NCBI GenBank assembly: GCA_045130475.1
Contig: JBGUPU010000071.1
Location: 1-35,645 of the forward strand
Length of the DNA: 35,645 nucleotides
Direction: 5' to 3'
Source of the DNA: CAG-791 sp045130475
GTDB lineage: Bacteria > Bacillota > Clostridia > Lachnospirales > Lachnospiraceae
The notes beneath the pieces are model-generated. The model ran no database searches. It was not told the DNA's origin and saw only the letters and a program-made list of their open reading frames with translations. Each line of letters opens with the position of its first letter. Position 1 is the stretch's first letter. Of this stretch, positions 1-7,468 are shown in pieces. The position numbers and the translations under genes were made by a program.

Positions 1-1
1 G

Positions 2-175
2 CGCTACAATGACGCGTTCGTAGCTGAGGAGAAGGCATTCGTGGATGCAGTCCTCAACGACAAGGAAGTTCCCGTAGGCGGCAAGGACGGTCTTGAGCCC
101 GTCCGTATCGCGATCGCGGCCAAGAAGTCCCTTAAGGAAGGCAGACCTGTCAAGCTTTCCGAGATCGAGGCATAA
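2..175 (+). CDS. iolG: Inositol 2-dehydrogenase-like oxidoreductase (C-terminal end only)
   Basis: The window opens inside this gene. Only the last 57 residues and the TAA stop are present. The tail ends in GRPVKLSEIEA, preceded by a DGLEPVRIAIAAKKSL segment, which resembles the C-terminus of Gfo/Idh/MocA oxidoreductases of the inositol 2-dehydrogenase type. Those enzymes oxidise myo-inositol to 2-keto-myo-inositol with NAD, the first step of inositol catabolism. The N-terminal Rossmann fold lies outside the window, so substrate specificity (myo-, scyllo- or chiro-inositol) cannot be judged. The assignment leans on the iolD, iolB and iolE genes just downstream. A terminator follows at 312-365, so it probably belongs to a separate, upstream transcript. 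Confidence 0.7.
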   Translation, partial: RYNDAFVAEEKAFVDAVLNDKEVPVGGKDGLEPVRIAIAAKKSLKEGRPVKLSEIEA

Positions 176-187
176 TGCGCCAGCCAT

Positions 188-217
188 TGTAATTATACGG
201 AAATACATATAATTACA
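188..217. repeat. AT-rich perfect inverted repeat after iolG
   Basis: Ten-base arms (188-197 and 208-217) are perfectly complementary around a 10-nt spacer. No T-run follows, so it is not an obvious terminator. It could be a protein-binding dyad or an RNA hairpin in the iolG 3' region. Confidence 0.45.
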
Positions 218-311
218 GGTTGATAATTAAATAAGACCATAATCCGGTTGGGTCCAAACATGACTATTCACAGCATAAGGATCAGGTCTGTTTAATTCTT
301 TTACAGCAGAT

Positions 312-365
312 CACCCCTCTGTTGTGGATGCCAGGCATTCACGGCAGGGGGTGTTTTTGTCTTTT
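312..365 (+). terminator. Rho-independent terminator downstream of iolG
   Basis: A CACCCC...CTG arm at 312-320 pairs, with one bulge, with CAGGGGGTG at 345-353, followed directly by a T-rich tract (TTTTTGTCTTTT). It lies 136 nt after the iolG stop and separates that transcript from the transaldolase operon. Confidence 0.7.
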
Positions 366-370
366 GAGAC

Positions 371-825
371 GCGTGCAATATGCGTGCAAATAGCGACCTT
401 TTTGCATCGAAACACACAGAAAATGTGCTGCAAAAACAAGGCTGTTTCGGACAGCACGCAAAACGGAAAAAACAGGACAGAAACAGCGGCTGAATACAGC
501 TTCATTTACCGGAAAAAACATTTCTGAGAGCTCACCAGATAGTCCGTGAGAGGCTTTTAAAACCTGCATTTCAGGTGATTTTGGACGAAATCAAGGGATG
601 TCTTCTGATCTAAAGACATTGTTCGATGTGATCGGAGCTTTTTCTTCTTAAAAATGCACAAACAAACACATGCCGAATTGTGCATAATGGAGAAAGTAAA
701 AAGAAATGTGAAAAAGTGCTTGCACGCAAGCTGTATGCGTGCTATTCTAAAAGCACAACAAGAGATGATTAAGCACGCAGTAACGCACGCAAGATGAAGC
801 GTGCGGAATGTGCATAATCCACTGC
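371..825. promoter_or_regulatory. Regulatory region with eight GCACGC/GCGTGC sites upstream of the transaldolase operon
   Basis: The hexamer GCACGC, or its complement GCGTGC, occurs at 371, 382, 454, 722, 737, 773, 785 and 799. Two copies at 371 and 382 are direct repeats 11 nt apart. The copies at 722-742 form a 7-7-7 palindrome inside the core promoter, and those at 784-805 form a 7-8-7 palindrome just downstream of it. A second repeated word, TGTGCATAAT, occurs near 679 and 812. This pattern suggests multi-site binding by a repressor or activator, plausibly an inositol-responsive regulator, but no regulator gene is in the window. The rest of the 176-875 gap holds no convincing gene. Confidence 0.6.
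720..748 (+). promoter_or_regulatory. Sigma-A type promoter of the inositol operon
   Basis: TTGCAC (720-725) and TATTCT (743-748) are separated by exactly 17 nt. The spacer is almost filled by the GCACGCA/TGCGTGC palindrome at 722-742, so a bound regulator would block polymerase. The first gene starts about 120 nt downstream. Confidence 0.65.
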
Positions 826-875
826 ATCAAATGTAAACACTTAAATTTTCTTTTCAAGAAAGAGAGGGGTAAAAG

Positions 876-1934
876 ATGTCTAAGTTAAATGAAATGGTTG
901 CAACCTTCCCGCAGACCGAGTTCTGGAATGACTCCTGCAGCTGCAAAGAGCTGGCTTATGCGATCGAGAACGGCGGCTCCGGCGCAACCACCAACCCTGT
1001 AATCGTTGGTAACGTTCTGAAGAAAGAGCTTCCGGATTGGGAAGACACCATCAAGCAGGTAATCGCTGACAACCCGACATGGACAGAAGACGATGTCGCA
1101 TGGGATATCATCGGCAAGCTCGGCACAAAGGCTTCCAAGCTCCTTCTTCCTATGTTCGAAGAGTCTCATGGTCAGAAGGGCCGCATCTCCTTCCAGACCA
1201 ATGCGAAGTACTATTGCAATAAAGACCTCATGGTCGAGCAGGCTTGCAAGCTTGCAGCTCTGGTTCCCAACAGCCAGATCAAGGCTCCTACCAGCAAAGC
1301 CGGCGTCGAGGCTTTCGAAGAGCTGACCTATCGCGGAATCTCCATCAACGCTACCGTTTCCTTCACCTGCGCACAGGCAGTTGCAGTCGGTGAGGCAGTT
1401 GAGCGCGGTCTCAAGAGAAGAGAGGCTGAAGGCCTTGATACTTCCTGGATGCACCCCGTCTGCACCATCATGATCGGCCGTACCGACGACTACATCAAGA
1501 ACGTCGTCAAGGCAAGGGATATCTGCATCCCCGCTGAGGCAATGGATCTGGCAGGTGTAGCAGTTATGAAGAATGCTTACAAGGTTTACAAAGAGAAAGG
1601 CTTCCGCACAACGCTGCTGACAGCTGCTTACAGAAACTATCACCACTATGTTGACTTCCTTGGCGGCGACATCATCTTCACCATCACCTCTGACTGGCAG
1701 AGAAAGTTCGCTAACTGCGATTGGATGAAGATCGAGAACAACATGGACAAGCCCGTTGATGAGTTCTATCTCAACTGCCTGAAGCAGATCCCTGAGTTCA
1801 TCCAGGCATATGAGCCCGACGGCCTTAAGCCCGAAGAGTTCCAGCACTATGGTGCATTCCTTGCAACCATGAAGCAGTTCCTGGGCGGCTATGACAGCCT
1901 TGTCCAGCTGATCCGCGGCTACATGATCGTATAA
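876..1934 (+). CDS. Transaldolase-family protein of the inositol operon
   Basis: This 352-residue protein has the transaldolase (class I aldolase) fold signatures: GATTNPVIV near residues 36-44, the Schiff-base lysine K136 in SQIKAPTSKAG, N158/T160 in the INATVSF strand, and the phosphate-binding arginine R202 in MIGR. By eye-alignment to E. coli TalB, the water-activating Glu96 is replaced by Gln107 (as in fructose-6-phosphate aldolase) and Phe178 by Met199. The start follows a strong GAGAGGGG site at 862-869. It heads an operon with iolD, iolB and iolE, which argues against a plain pentose-phosphate role. I infer that it transfers the dihydroxyacetone unit of 2-deoxy-5-keto-gluconate to glyceraldehyde-3-phosphate, giving fructose-6-phosphate and malonate semialdehyde and replacing IolC plus IolJ. 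Alternatives are a housekeeping transaldolase or a sulfofructose transaldolase (SftT-like). The family call is secure; the substrate is not. Confidence 0.85.
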   Translation: MSKLNEMVATFPQTEFWNDSCSCKELAYAIENGGSGATTNPVIVGNVLKKELPDWEDTIKQVIADNPTWTEDDVAWDIIGKLGTKASKLLLPMFEESHGQKGRISFQTNAKYYCNKDLMVEQACKLAALVPNSQIKAPTSKAGVEAFEELTYRGISINATVSFTCAQAVAVGEAVERGLKRREAEGLDTSWMHPVCTIMIGRTDDYIKNVVKARDICIPAEAMDLAGVAVMKNAYKVYKEKGFRTTLLTAAYRNYHHYVDFLGGDIIFTITSDWQRKFANCDWMKIENNMDKPVDEFYLNCLKQIPEFIQAYEPDGLKPEEFQHYGAFLATMKQFLGGYDSLVQLIRGYMIV

Positions 1935-1974
1935 TCACAAAACGGTGAGCAAATCTGTAATATGAAATGAAGCG

Positions 1975-2009
1975 CAGCCTGCCGTGCAGTCGGCACGGCA
2001 GGCTGTTTT
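1975..2009 (+). terminator. Intra-operon terminator/attenuator between the transaldolase gene and iolD
   Basis: A perfect 13-bp GC-rich stem (1975-1987 with 1993-2005) with a 5-nt loop is followed by only four T residues. It lies 40 nt after the transaldolase stop and ends 28 nt before iolD. No separate iolD promoter is evident in this short gap, so partial read-through giving higher transaldolase expression is likely. Confidence 0.75.
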
Positions 2010-2037
2010 GTAAAATCCAGGTATGGTGAGGTGTTAT

Positions 2038-3969
2038 ATGGAAAAAACTCTCAGACTGACAACCGCTCAGGCTATCGTCAAGTTCCTTGACAATCAGTAT
2101 GTTTGCATGGATGGTGAAGAGACCAAGTTCGTTAACGACTTCTTCACAATCTTCGGACATGGCATCGCAGTCGGCCTCGGCGAGGCTCTTGACCGCAATC
2201 CCGGCAGCATTCACGTAATGCAGGGCCGCAATGAGCAGGGTATGTGCCACGCTGCAACTGCTTTCGCAAAGCAGAGCGATCGTAAGAAAATCATCCCTTG
2301 CGCAGCATCCGTAGGCCCCGGCTCCGCAAATATGGTTGTTGCATGCGCAACAGCTACTGTTAACAACATTCCTCTGCTGGTATTCCCTGCAGATACATTC
2401 GCTTCCAGACAGCCCGATCCTGTTCTGCAGCAGCTTGAGCAGTCCAACAGCCTTGCAACGACCACAAACGATGCTTTCAAGCCCGTAGTCAAATACTGGG
2501 ACCGCATCCAGAGGCCCGAGCAGCTGATGAGCGCTATGATCAACGCTATGCGCGTCCTCACAGATCCCGCTGAGACCGGTGCAGTTTCCATCGGCCTTCC
2601 TCAGGACGTTGAGGGTGAGTACTACGATTATCCCGAGAGCTTCTTCAAGAAGAGAGTCCACCGCATCACCCGCCCTGTCGCTGTACAGGAAGAGCTGGAA
2701 GATGTTGCGGCTGAGATCCTTGCTTCCAAGAAGCCCCTTATCATCGTCGGCGGCGGCGTCCGCTACTCTCTGGCCGGTGAAGTGGTCGAGAACTTCTGCG
2801 AAGAGTTCGGCATTCCTTTCGGCGAGACCCAGGGAGGAAAGAGCGCATGCAAGTCCAGCCATCCTTACTGCCTCGGCGGTATCGGTGTTACCGGTACATC
2901 CGCTTCCAACAAGCTTGCAAAAGAAGCTGACTGCATCATCGCAATCGGCACCAGAATGAGCGACTTCACCACCAGCTCCAAGTGGCTGTTCCAGAACGAT
3001 GATGTTCATTTCGTCGCCATCAACAACAGCCGTTACCATGCATACAAGTTCGACGCTGTCAAGGCTGTCGGCGATGCAAAGGTCACTGTCGCAGCTCTGG
3101 CTGAGATCCTTCGTGCAAAAGGCTACAAGAGTGCATACACCAACGAGATCGCTGATGCCAAGGCTGAGTGGGATGCAGAGCTTGAGCGCCTCGGCGGCAT
3201 TGTCTGCACAGGCGAGGACTTCGAGCCCATCATCAAGCCCAGAGATCCCAGGACTGTTCCGGAGTTCGTACGTCTGTACGGCACTTCCCTGACCCAGACT
3301 GCAGCACTTGCTACCCTTCGTGCCTGCATGGGTCCTGAAGACATCGTTATCACAGCCGGCGGTTCCCTTCCCAGCTGCATGCAGCGTGTATGGAAGACCG
3401 ACAAGCGCGGCGGCTACCATGTAGAGTACGGCTACAGCTGCATGGGTTATGAAGTCGGCGCATCCCTGGGTGTCAGAATGGCAGAGCCCGGTGTCGAAGA
3501 GTACACCTGCATCGGCGATTCCGGTTTCCAGATGCTCAACTCCGAGCTGGGCACCATCATGCAGGAGCGCCGCAAGACCAACATCCTGGTCTTCGACAAC
3601 TGCGGATTCGGCTGCATCAACAACCTGGAGATGACCCACGGCATCGGCTCCATCGCAACAGAGTTCCGTTACACCGACGGCAAGAAGCCTTGCGGAGATC
3701 TGGTTCCTACAGATTACACCAAGATCGGCGAAGCTTACGGCATGAAGACCTACTCCTGCAAGAGCGTCGAGGAGCTGCGTGATGCACTCATCGACTCCAG
3801 GAAGCAGACTGTTGCCTGCCTGTTCGACCTCAAGGTTGTTCCGAAGACTATGACTGACGGCTATGGCGCATGGTGGAACGTCGGTATGGCTATGGTCTCC
3901 GACAGCGAGAGCGTCCGTGAAGCAGCTCAGGAAGTCCTTGACCGCAGAGCTGAGGCAAGGAAGTATTGA
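2038..3969 (+). CDS. iolD: 3D-(3,5/4)-trihydroxycyclohexane-1,2-dione hydrolase (IolD)
   Basis: This 643-residue ThDP-dependent enzyme hydrolyses the C-C bond of the trihydroxycyclohexanedione made by IolE, giving 5-deoxy-glucuronate. The N-terminus (KTLRLTTAQAIVKFLDNQ) closely resembles Bacillus IolD, and the length matches the usual 635-645 residues. The cofactor-activating glutamate is E66 in GRNEQGMCHAA. The ThDP/Mg motif runs from GDSGF (493-497) to NCGFGCINN (521-529). The start at 2038 is chosen because GGTGAGG lies 7 nt upstream and because MEKTLRLTT matches the family start; an in-frame ATG at 2023 lacks such a site. It is the second gene of the operon, just after the internal terminator. 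Confidence 0.95.
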   Translation: MEKTLRLTTAQAIVKFLDNQYVCMDGEETKFVNDFFTIFGHGIAVGLGEALDRNPGSIHVMQGRNEQGMCHAATAFAKQSDRKKIIPCAASVGPGSANMVVACATATVNNIPLLVFPADTFASRQPDPVLQQLEQSNSLATTTNDAFKPVVKYWDRIQRPEQLMSAMINAMRVLTDPAETGAVSIGLPQDVEGEYYDYPESFFKKRVHRITRPVAVQEELEDVAAEILASKKPLIIVGGGVRYSLAGEVVENFCEEFGIPFGETQGGKSACKSSHPYCLGGIGVTGTSASNKLAKEADCIIAIGTRMSDFTTSSKWLFQNDDVHFVAINNSRYHAYKFDAVKAVGDAKVTVAALAEILRAKGYKSAYTNEIADAKAEWDAELERLGGIVCTGEDFEPIIKPRDPRTVPEFVRLYGTSLTQTAALATLRACMGPEDIVITAGGSLPSCMQRVWKTDKRGGYHVEYGYSCMGYEVGASLGVRMAEPGVEEYTCIGDSGFQMLNSELGTIMQERRKTNILVFDNCGFGCINNLEMTHGIGSIATEFRYTDGKKPCGDLVPTDYTKIGEAYGMKTYSCKSVEELRDALIDSRKQTVACLFDLKVVPKTMTDGYGAWWNVGMAMVSDSESVREAAQEVLDRRAEARKY

Positions 3970-4067
3970 TTAAGAAGGTAAACGGTTCAGAGCGGCTGTT
4001 TCTTGAAGCAGTCCGACTGTACCGGGCAGCGAAAGCTGCGACCTGATACAGGACATCGTGAACTGTA

Positions 4068-4094
4068 CCCGCCGGATTTCAAGGATCCGGCGGG
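4068..4094 (+). other. GC-rich hairpin between iolD and iolB
   Basis: A perfect 10-bp stem (4068-4077 with 4085-4094) has a 7-nt loop and no T-run after it. It probably acts on mRNA stability or processing rather than termination. A smaller dyad, ATCCGGT-TT-ACCGGAT, follows near 4140-4155. The rest of the 227-nt gap holds no gene. Its AATAAGACATAATCTGGTT stretch (about 4111) nearly repeats one at about 231. Confidence 0.55.
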
Positions 4095-4196
4095 ACAGAT
4101 TCATACTTAGAATAAGACATAATCTGGTTACCAACTGATATCCGGTTTACCGGATTATCACAGGTAATTCCCAAAAGGGAAAGGAAAGATTAAAAG

Positions 4197-5006
4197 ATGG
4201 TAGAAAAGAAATTATTCGGATATCCCACATTCGACGAGAATGGCGAGGAGATTCTTTCCACTTATGACAATGAATATCGCGACATGCTGATGGACGTCCG
4301 TCTCTATCGTATGGCTGCAGGCAGCACAAGAGAGTTCTGCAGAGAAGGCGAAGAGATCGCAGTCCTGCTTCTTTCCGGTGAGATTACCTTTAAGTGGGCT
4401 GAAGGCGAGAAGACTTGCTCCAGAAAAGACGTTTTCACAGAAGGTCCCTGGGCACTTCATGTTTCCGGCGGCAAAAAGATTACCGTCACGGCAGTCAAGG
4501 ACGCTGAGATCCTTGTGCAGTGCACACAGAACGAGAAGGATTTTGCTTCCCGTCTGTACGCTCCCGAAGATGCTCCCTGGGCATACTCCGGTGCAAAGGG
4601 CAAATTCGGCGACACCGCTAACCGCCAGGTCAACACCATCTTTGATCATGACATCTGCCCTGAGTCCAACATGGTTCTCGGCGAAGTTATGAATGACCGC
4701 GGAAACTGGTCCGGATATCTGCCTCACAGACATCCCCAGCCCGAGCTCTACTACTTCAAATTTGACCGCCCTGAAGGCTTCGGCGCCAGCTTTGTCGGCG
4801 ACGATGTTTTCAAGAGCGTTGACAACAGCTTCTCCGCTATTCCCGGCGGAAGGCTGCATCCTCAGTCGGCTGCACCCGGCTATCTGATGTACACTTGCTG
4901 GATGATTCGTCATCTGCCCGGAAATCCCTGGCTGCAGACTGACCGCTGCGAAGATGATGCCTATGTATGGCTGCACGACGCAAAGATCGTCAACCAGCCC
5001 TGGTAA
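4197..5006 (+). CDS. iolB: 5-deoxy-glucuronate isomerase (IolB)
   Basis: This 269-residue cupin-type isomerase converts 5-deoxy-glucuronate to 2-deoxy-5-keto-D-gluconate (DKG). The bicupin signature is clear: NWSGYLPHRHPQPELYY supplies probable metal ligands H177, H179 and E183, and GGRLHPQSAAPGY supplies H221. The length fits the family (about 270). An AAGGAAAG ribosome site precedes the ATG. In the standard pathway DKG is next phosphorylated by IolC; no such kinase is seen here. This leaves DKG as the likely substrate for the operon's transaldolase. Confidence 0.93.
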   Translation: MVEKKLFGYPTFDENGEEILSTYDNEYRDMLMDVRLYRMAAGSTREFCREGEEIAVLLLSGEITFKWAEGEKTCSRKDVFTEGPWALHVSGGKKITVTAVKDAEILVQCTQNEKDFASRLYAPEDAPWAYSGAKGKFGDTANRQVNTIFDHDICPESNMVLGEVMNDRGNWSGYLPHRHPQPELYYFKFDRPEGFGASFVGDDVFKSVDNSFSAIPGGRLHPQSAAPGYLMYTCWMIRHLPGNPWLQTDRCEDDAYVWLHDAKIVNQPW

Positions 5007-5119
5007 GAATTTCATTCCGGCGGGCCGGATTTAACAGGGGGTTTTGATCCGGCATACGTTAACAAATGACATGTACGATATTTATGGGGAGGGTACTAAG
5101 ACCCCGGAAAGGATAAAGC

Positions 5120-6019
5120 ATGGCAACTCTGAATAAAGATCTGGTAAAACTGGGAATCGCTCCGATCGGCTGGACAAACGATGATATGCCTGAGCTGGGC
5201 AAGGAGAACACCTTCCAGCAGACCATCAGTGAGATGGCTCTTGCAGGCTTCAAGGGAAGCGAAGTCGGCGGCCACTATCCTACAGACAAATACGAGCTGA
5301 AGAAAGCTCTTGACCTTCGTGACATGGTCATCTGCAACCAGTGGTTCTCCTCCTTCCTGCTGACAAAGCCCTATGAGGAAGTCGAGAAAGAGTTTGTCAA
5401 ACAGTGTGATTTCCTGCACTATGTTGGCGCACGCGTCATCGGCGCTTCCGAGCAGAGCTACAGCATCCAGGGCAAGCCTCAGCCCATCCTGGAAGGCAAA
5501 TATGTCATGAACGACGATGAGTGGGAGACTCTGACAACCGGCCTGAGCAAACTGGGTAAGGTTGCCAAGGAGATGGATATGACTCTTACATTCCATCATC
5601 ACATGGGTACTGTTGTTCAGACAGAGGAAGAGATTGACCGCTTCATGGATATGGTTGATCCCAACTATGTATTCCTTCTCTTCGACAGCGGCCACTGCTC
5701 TTATGCAGACATTGACCCCGTCAAGGTTCTGGGCAAATACATTGACCGCACACGTCACATCCACCTCAAGGACCTTCGCCGCAGCGTCGTAGCTGAGGCT
5801 CGTGCAAACAAGTGGAGCTTCCTTGAAGGCGTCCGCAAGGGCACATTCACAGTTCCCGGCGACGGCGATGTCGACTTCGAGCCTATCTTCCAGATCATCC
5901 AGGATTCCGGTTACAAGGGCTGGGTTGTTGTCGAAGCTGAGCAGGATCCCGCTCTGGCGAATCCGTTCGAGTATGCTCTGAAGGCAAGAAAGTACATCGC
6001 AGAGCACACAGGCCTTTAA
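5120..6019 (+). CDS. iolE: Inosose dehydratase (IolE)
   Basis: This 299-residue protein belongs to the xylose-isomerase-like TIM-barrel family. It dehydrates 2-keto-myo-inositol (inosose) to the diketone used by IolD. The start (KLGIAPIGWTNDDMPELG) is typical of IolE. Conserved metal and substrate segments are SEVGGHYP (47-54), HHHMGT (159-164), DSGHCSYAD (189-197), HIHLKD (213-218) and EAEQDP (272-277). The length matches the family. GGAAAGG precedes the ATG. A short palindrome, TCCGGC-GG-GCCGGA, sits in the 113-nt gap before it. The gene order D-B-E differs from the Bacillus iol operon, but all three core enzymes are present. Confidence 0.94.
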   Translation: MATLNKDLVKLGIAPIGWTNDDMPELGKENTFQQTISEMALAGFKGSEVGGHYPTDKYELKKALDLRDMVICNQWFSSFLLTKPYEEVEKEFVKQCDFLHYVGARVIGASEQSYSIQGKPQPILEGKYVMNDDEWETLTTGLSKLGKVAKEMDMTLTFHHHMGTVVQTEEEIDRFMDMVDPNYVFLLFDSGHCSYADIDPVKVLGKYIDRTRHIHLKDLRRSVVAEARANKWSFLEGVRKGTFTVPGDGDVDFEPIFQIIQDSGYKGWVVVEAEQDPALANPFEYALKARKYIAEHTGL

Positions 6020-6029
6020 TCTTTAATTT

Positions 6030-6098
6030 TAAAACATTGTTCAGGGCCCGCTGTTCATGATCATGGCTGCATGTCATCCATGATCGCGGGCCTGAGCA
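6030..6098 (+). other. Long hairpin between iolE and the alcohol dehydrogenase gene
   Basis: GTTCAGGGCCCGC pairs, with one bulge, with GCGGGCCTGAGC, and an inner GATCATGG/CCATGATC stem extends it. Five A residues rather than T follow it, so it is a weak terminator at best on the plus strand. It is probably an mRNA-stabilising or processing structure. Confidence 0.5.
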
Positions 6099-6156
6099 AA
6101 AAGGGATATAGCAAGAAGTGAGGGGACGCTGCAGCTCCCCGGAAAGGACTTACAGA

Positions 6157-7311
6157 ATGGCAAACGTATTATTGGTTCCTCATCAGATTTTCACCGGAGA
6201 AGGTGCTCTGACAAAGGCAGGCCCTTCCATCTGTGCGCTTGGTAAGAAGGCTCTCATCGTGACTGATCCCTTCATGATCAAGTTCGGCAACGTAGCAAAG
6301 GTTGAGGATATGCTCAAGAGCAACAATGCTCCTTACGCTGTTTTCTCCGATATCACCGGCGAGCCCACCGACAAGATGGTTGAGGCTGCAGTGGAAATGT
6401 ACAAGGCTGAAGGCTGCGATTACATGATCGCTCTCGGCGGCGGTAGCTGCATCGATACCATGAAGGCCTGCGCAGTTGTGGCTGCAGGCGGTGGCGCGAT
6501 CACAGACTACATGGGCCGCAGCATTGAAGAGGATGTGGCTCCCATGGTCGCAATCCCCACAACAGCAGGCACCGGTTCCGAGGCAACCAGAGTCACCATC
6601 ATCGCTGACACTGTGAACAAGGTAAAGATGATGCTGTTCGGACCCAGCATTGTTCCTCCCGTAGCAGTCGTTGATCCCCAGTTCACCATGACTGCTCCGC
6701 CTTCTGTTACCGCCAACACCGGCCTTGACGCCCTCTGCCACTGCATGGAAGCTTATACCTCCAGACTGGCACAGCCCCTGACAGATACCTTCGCACTTTC
6801 CGCTGTGAAGCGTATCGTGGCAAATCTTTCCACCTGCTATCATGATGGCAAGAATGTGGAAGCAAGGGCTCAGATGTCCATCGCTGCTCTCGAGGCAGGT
6901 ATTGCGTTCACAAACGCTTCCGTTACCATCATCCACGGCATGAGCCGTCCGATCGGCGCTCTGTTCCATGTTCCTCACGGCACATCCAACGCTATGCTGA
7001 TCAAGGTCTGCCTGCCCTTCATGCTGACCGGCTGCTATCCTCGTTTCGCAGATCTGGGCAAGGCCATCGGCGTTGCAGCAGACACAGACGATGACAAGAC
7101 CGCAGCTGAGAAGTTCATGGCTAAGGTTATGTCCATGGTCGACGAGATGGGTATCCCCACTCCCGAGCAGTTCGGCATCAACAAAGAGGAGTTCTTCGCA
7201 AACCTCGAGAAGATGGCAGACGATGCTCTGACCAGCGGCAGCCCTCAGAACACATGGCATCAGCCTACCAAGGAAGAGCTGATCGACCTGTACAAGAAGC
7301 TCTGGGATTAA
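6157..7311 (+). CDS. Iron-containing alcohol dehydrogenase, candidate malonate-semialdehyde reductase
   Basis: This 384-residue group III (Fe-type) alcohol dehydrogenase has the NAD-binding GGGSCIDTMKA (94-104), TTAGTGSEAT (135-144) and metal ligands D191, H195, H260 and H274 in DALCHCMEAY and IIHGMSRPIGALFHVPHG. The ATG at 6157 is chosen over an upstream in-frame GTG (6118) because GGAAAGGA lies just before it and family members start with a short LVPHQIFTGEGAL strand. It is the last gene of the operon before a strong terminator. In context it may reduce malonate semialdehyde to 3-hydroxypropionate and reoxidise the NADH made by IolG. This family has many substrates (butanol, lactaldehyde, 1,3-propanediol), so the substrate is inferred from its neighbours only. 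Confidence 0.85.
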   Translation: MANVLLVPHQIFTGEGALTKAGPSICALGKKALIVTDPFMIKFGNVAKVEDMLKSNNAPYAVFSDITGEPTDKMVEAAVEMYKAEGCDYMIALGGGSCIDTMKACAVVAAGGGAITDYMGRSIEEDVAPMVAIPTTAGTGSEATRVTIIADTVNKVKMMLFGPSIVPPVAVVDPQFTMTAPPSVTANTGLDALCHCMEAYTSRLAQPLTDTFALSAVKRIVANLSTCYHDGKNVEARAQMSIAALEAGIAFTNASVTIIHGMSRPIGALFHVPHGTSNAMLIKVCLPFMLTGCYPRFADLGKAIGVAADTDDDKTAAEKFMAKVMSMVDEMGIPTPEQFGINKEEFFANLEKMADDALTSGSPQNTWHQPTKEELIDLYKKLWD

Positions 7312-7338
7312 TTCTGATCTGACATAATTATGAATTCG

Positions 7339-7440
7339 CAGATTATCGGCCGCAGCAGGGATGTTACTGTGACCATATAATAAAAGCTGCCGTCGACTGT
7401 CCATTGGACCGCATCCGGCAGCTGCCAGTCAGATAATCTG
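7339..7440 (+). other. Nested inverted repeats in the operon 3' region
   Basis: CAGATTATC (7339-7347) is the exact complement of GATAATCTG (7432-7440). Inside lies a second stem, AGCTGCCG (7385-7392) with CGGCAGCT (7416-7423). It may be a structured 3' UTR or a small relic element; no function is assigned. Confidence 0.35.
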
Positions 7441-7468
7441 TAAATAGCTCAAACTCATTCATAAAGAA

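Noticed and set aside
324..527. Short plus-strand open frame in the inositol operon leader
   Set aside because: It starts inside a terminator and runs through operator repeats, with no ribosome site and no protein-like composition.
876..1934. Transaldolase read as a sulfoquinovose (SftT) enzyme
   Set aside because: The sequence could allow it, but no sulfoquinovosidase, isomerase or sulfonate exporter is nearby, while three core inositol genes follow directly. Kept only as an alternative.
1825..3639. Minus-strand open frame of 604 codons opposite iolD
   Set aside because: It is a shadow caused by strong codon bias in iolD; it has no ribosome site and no recognisable domain. The same applies to long frames opposite oppB/oppC (19501-20910) and oppA (24405-25823).
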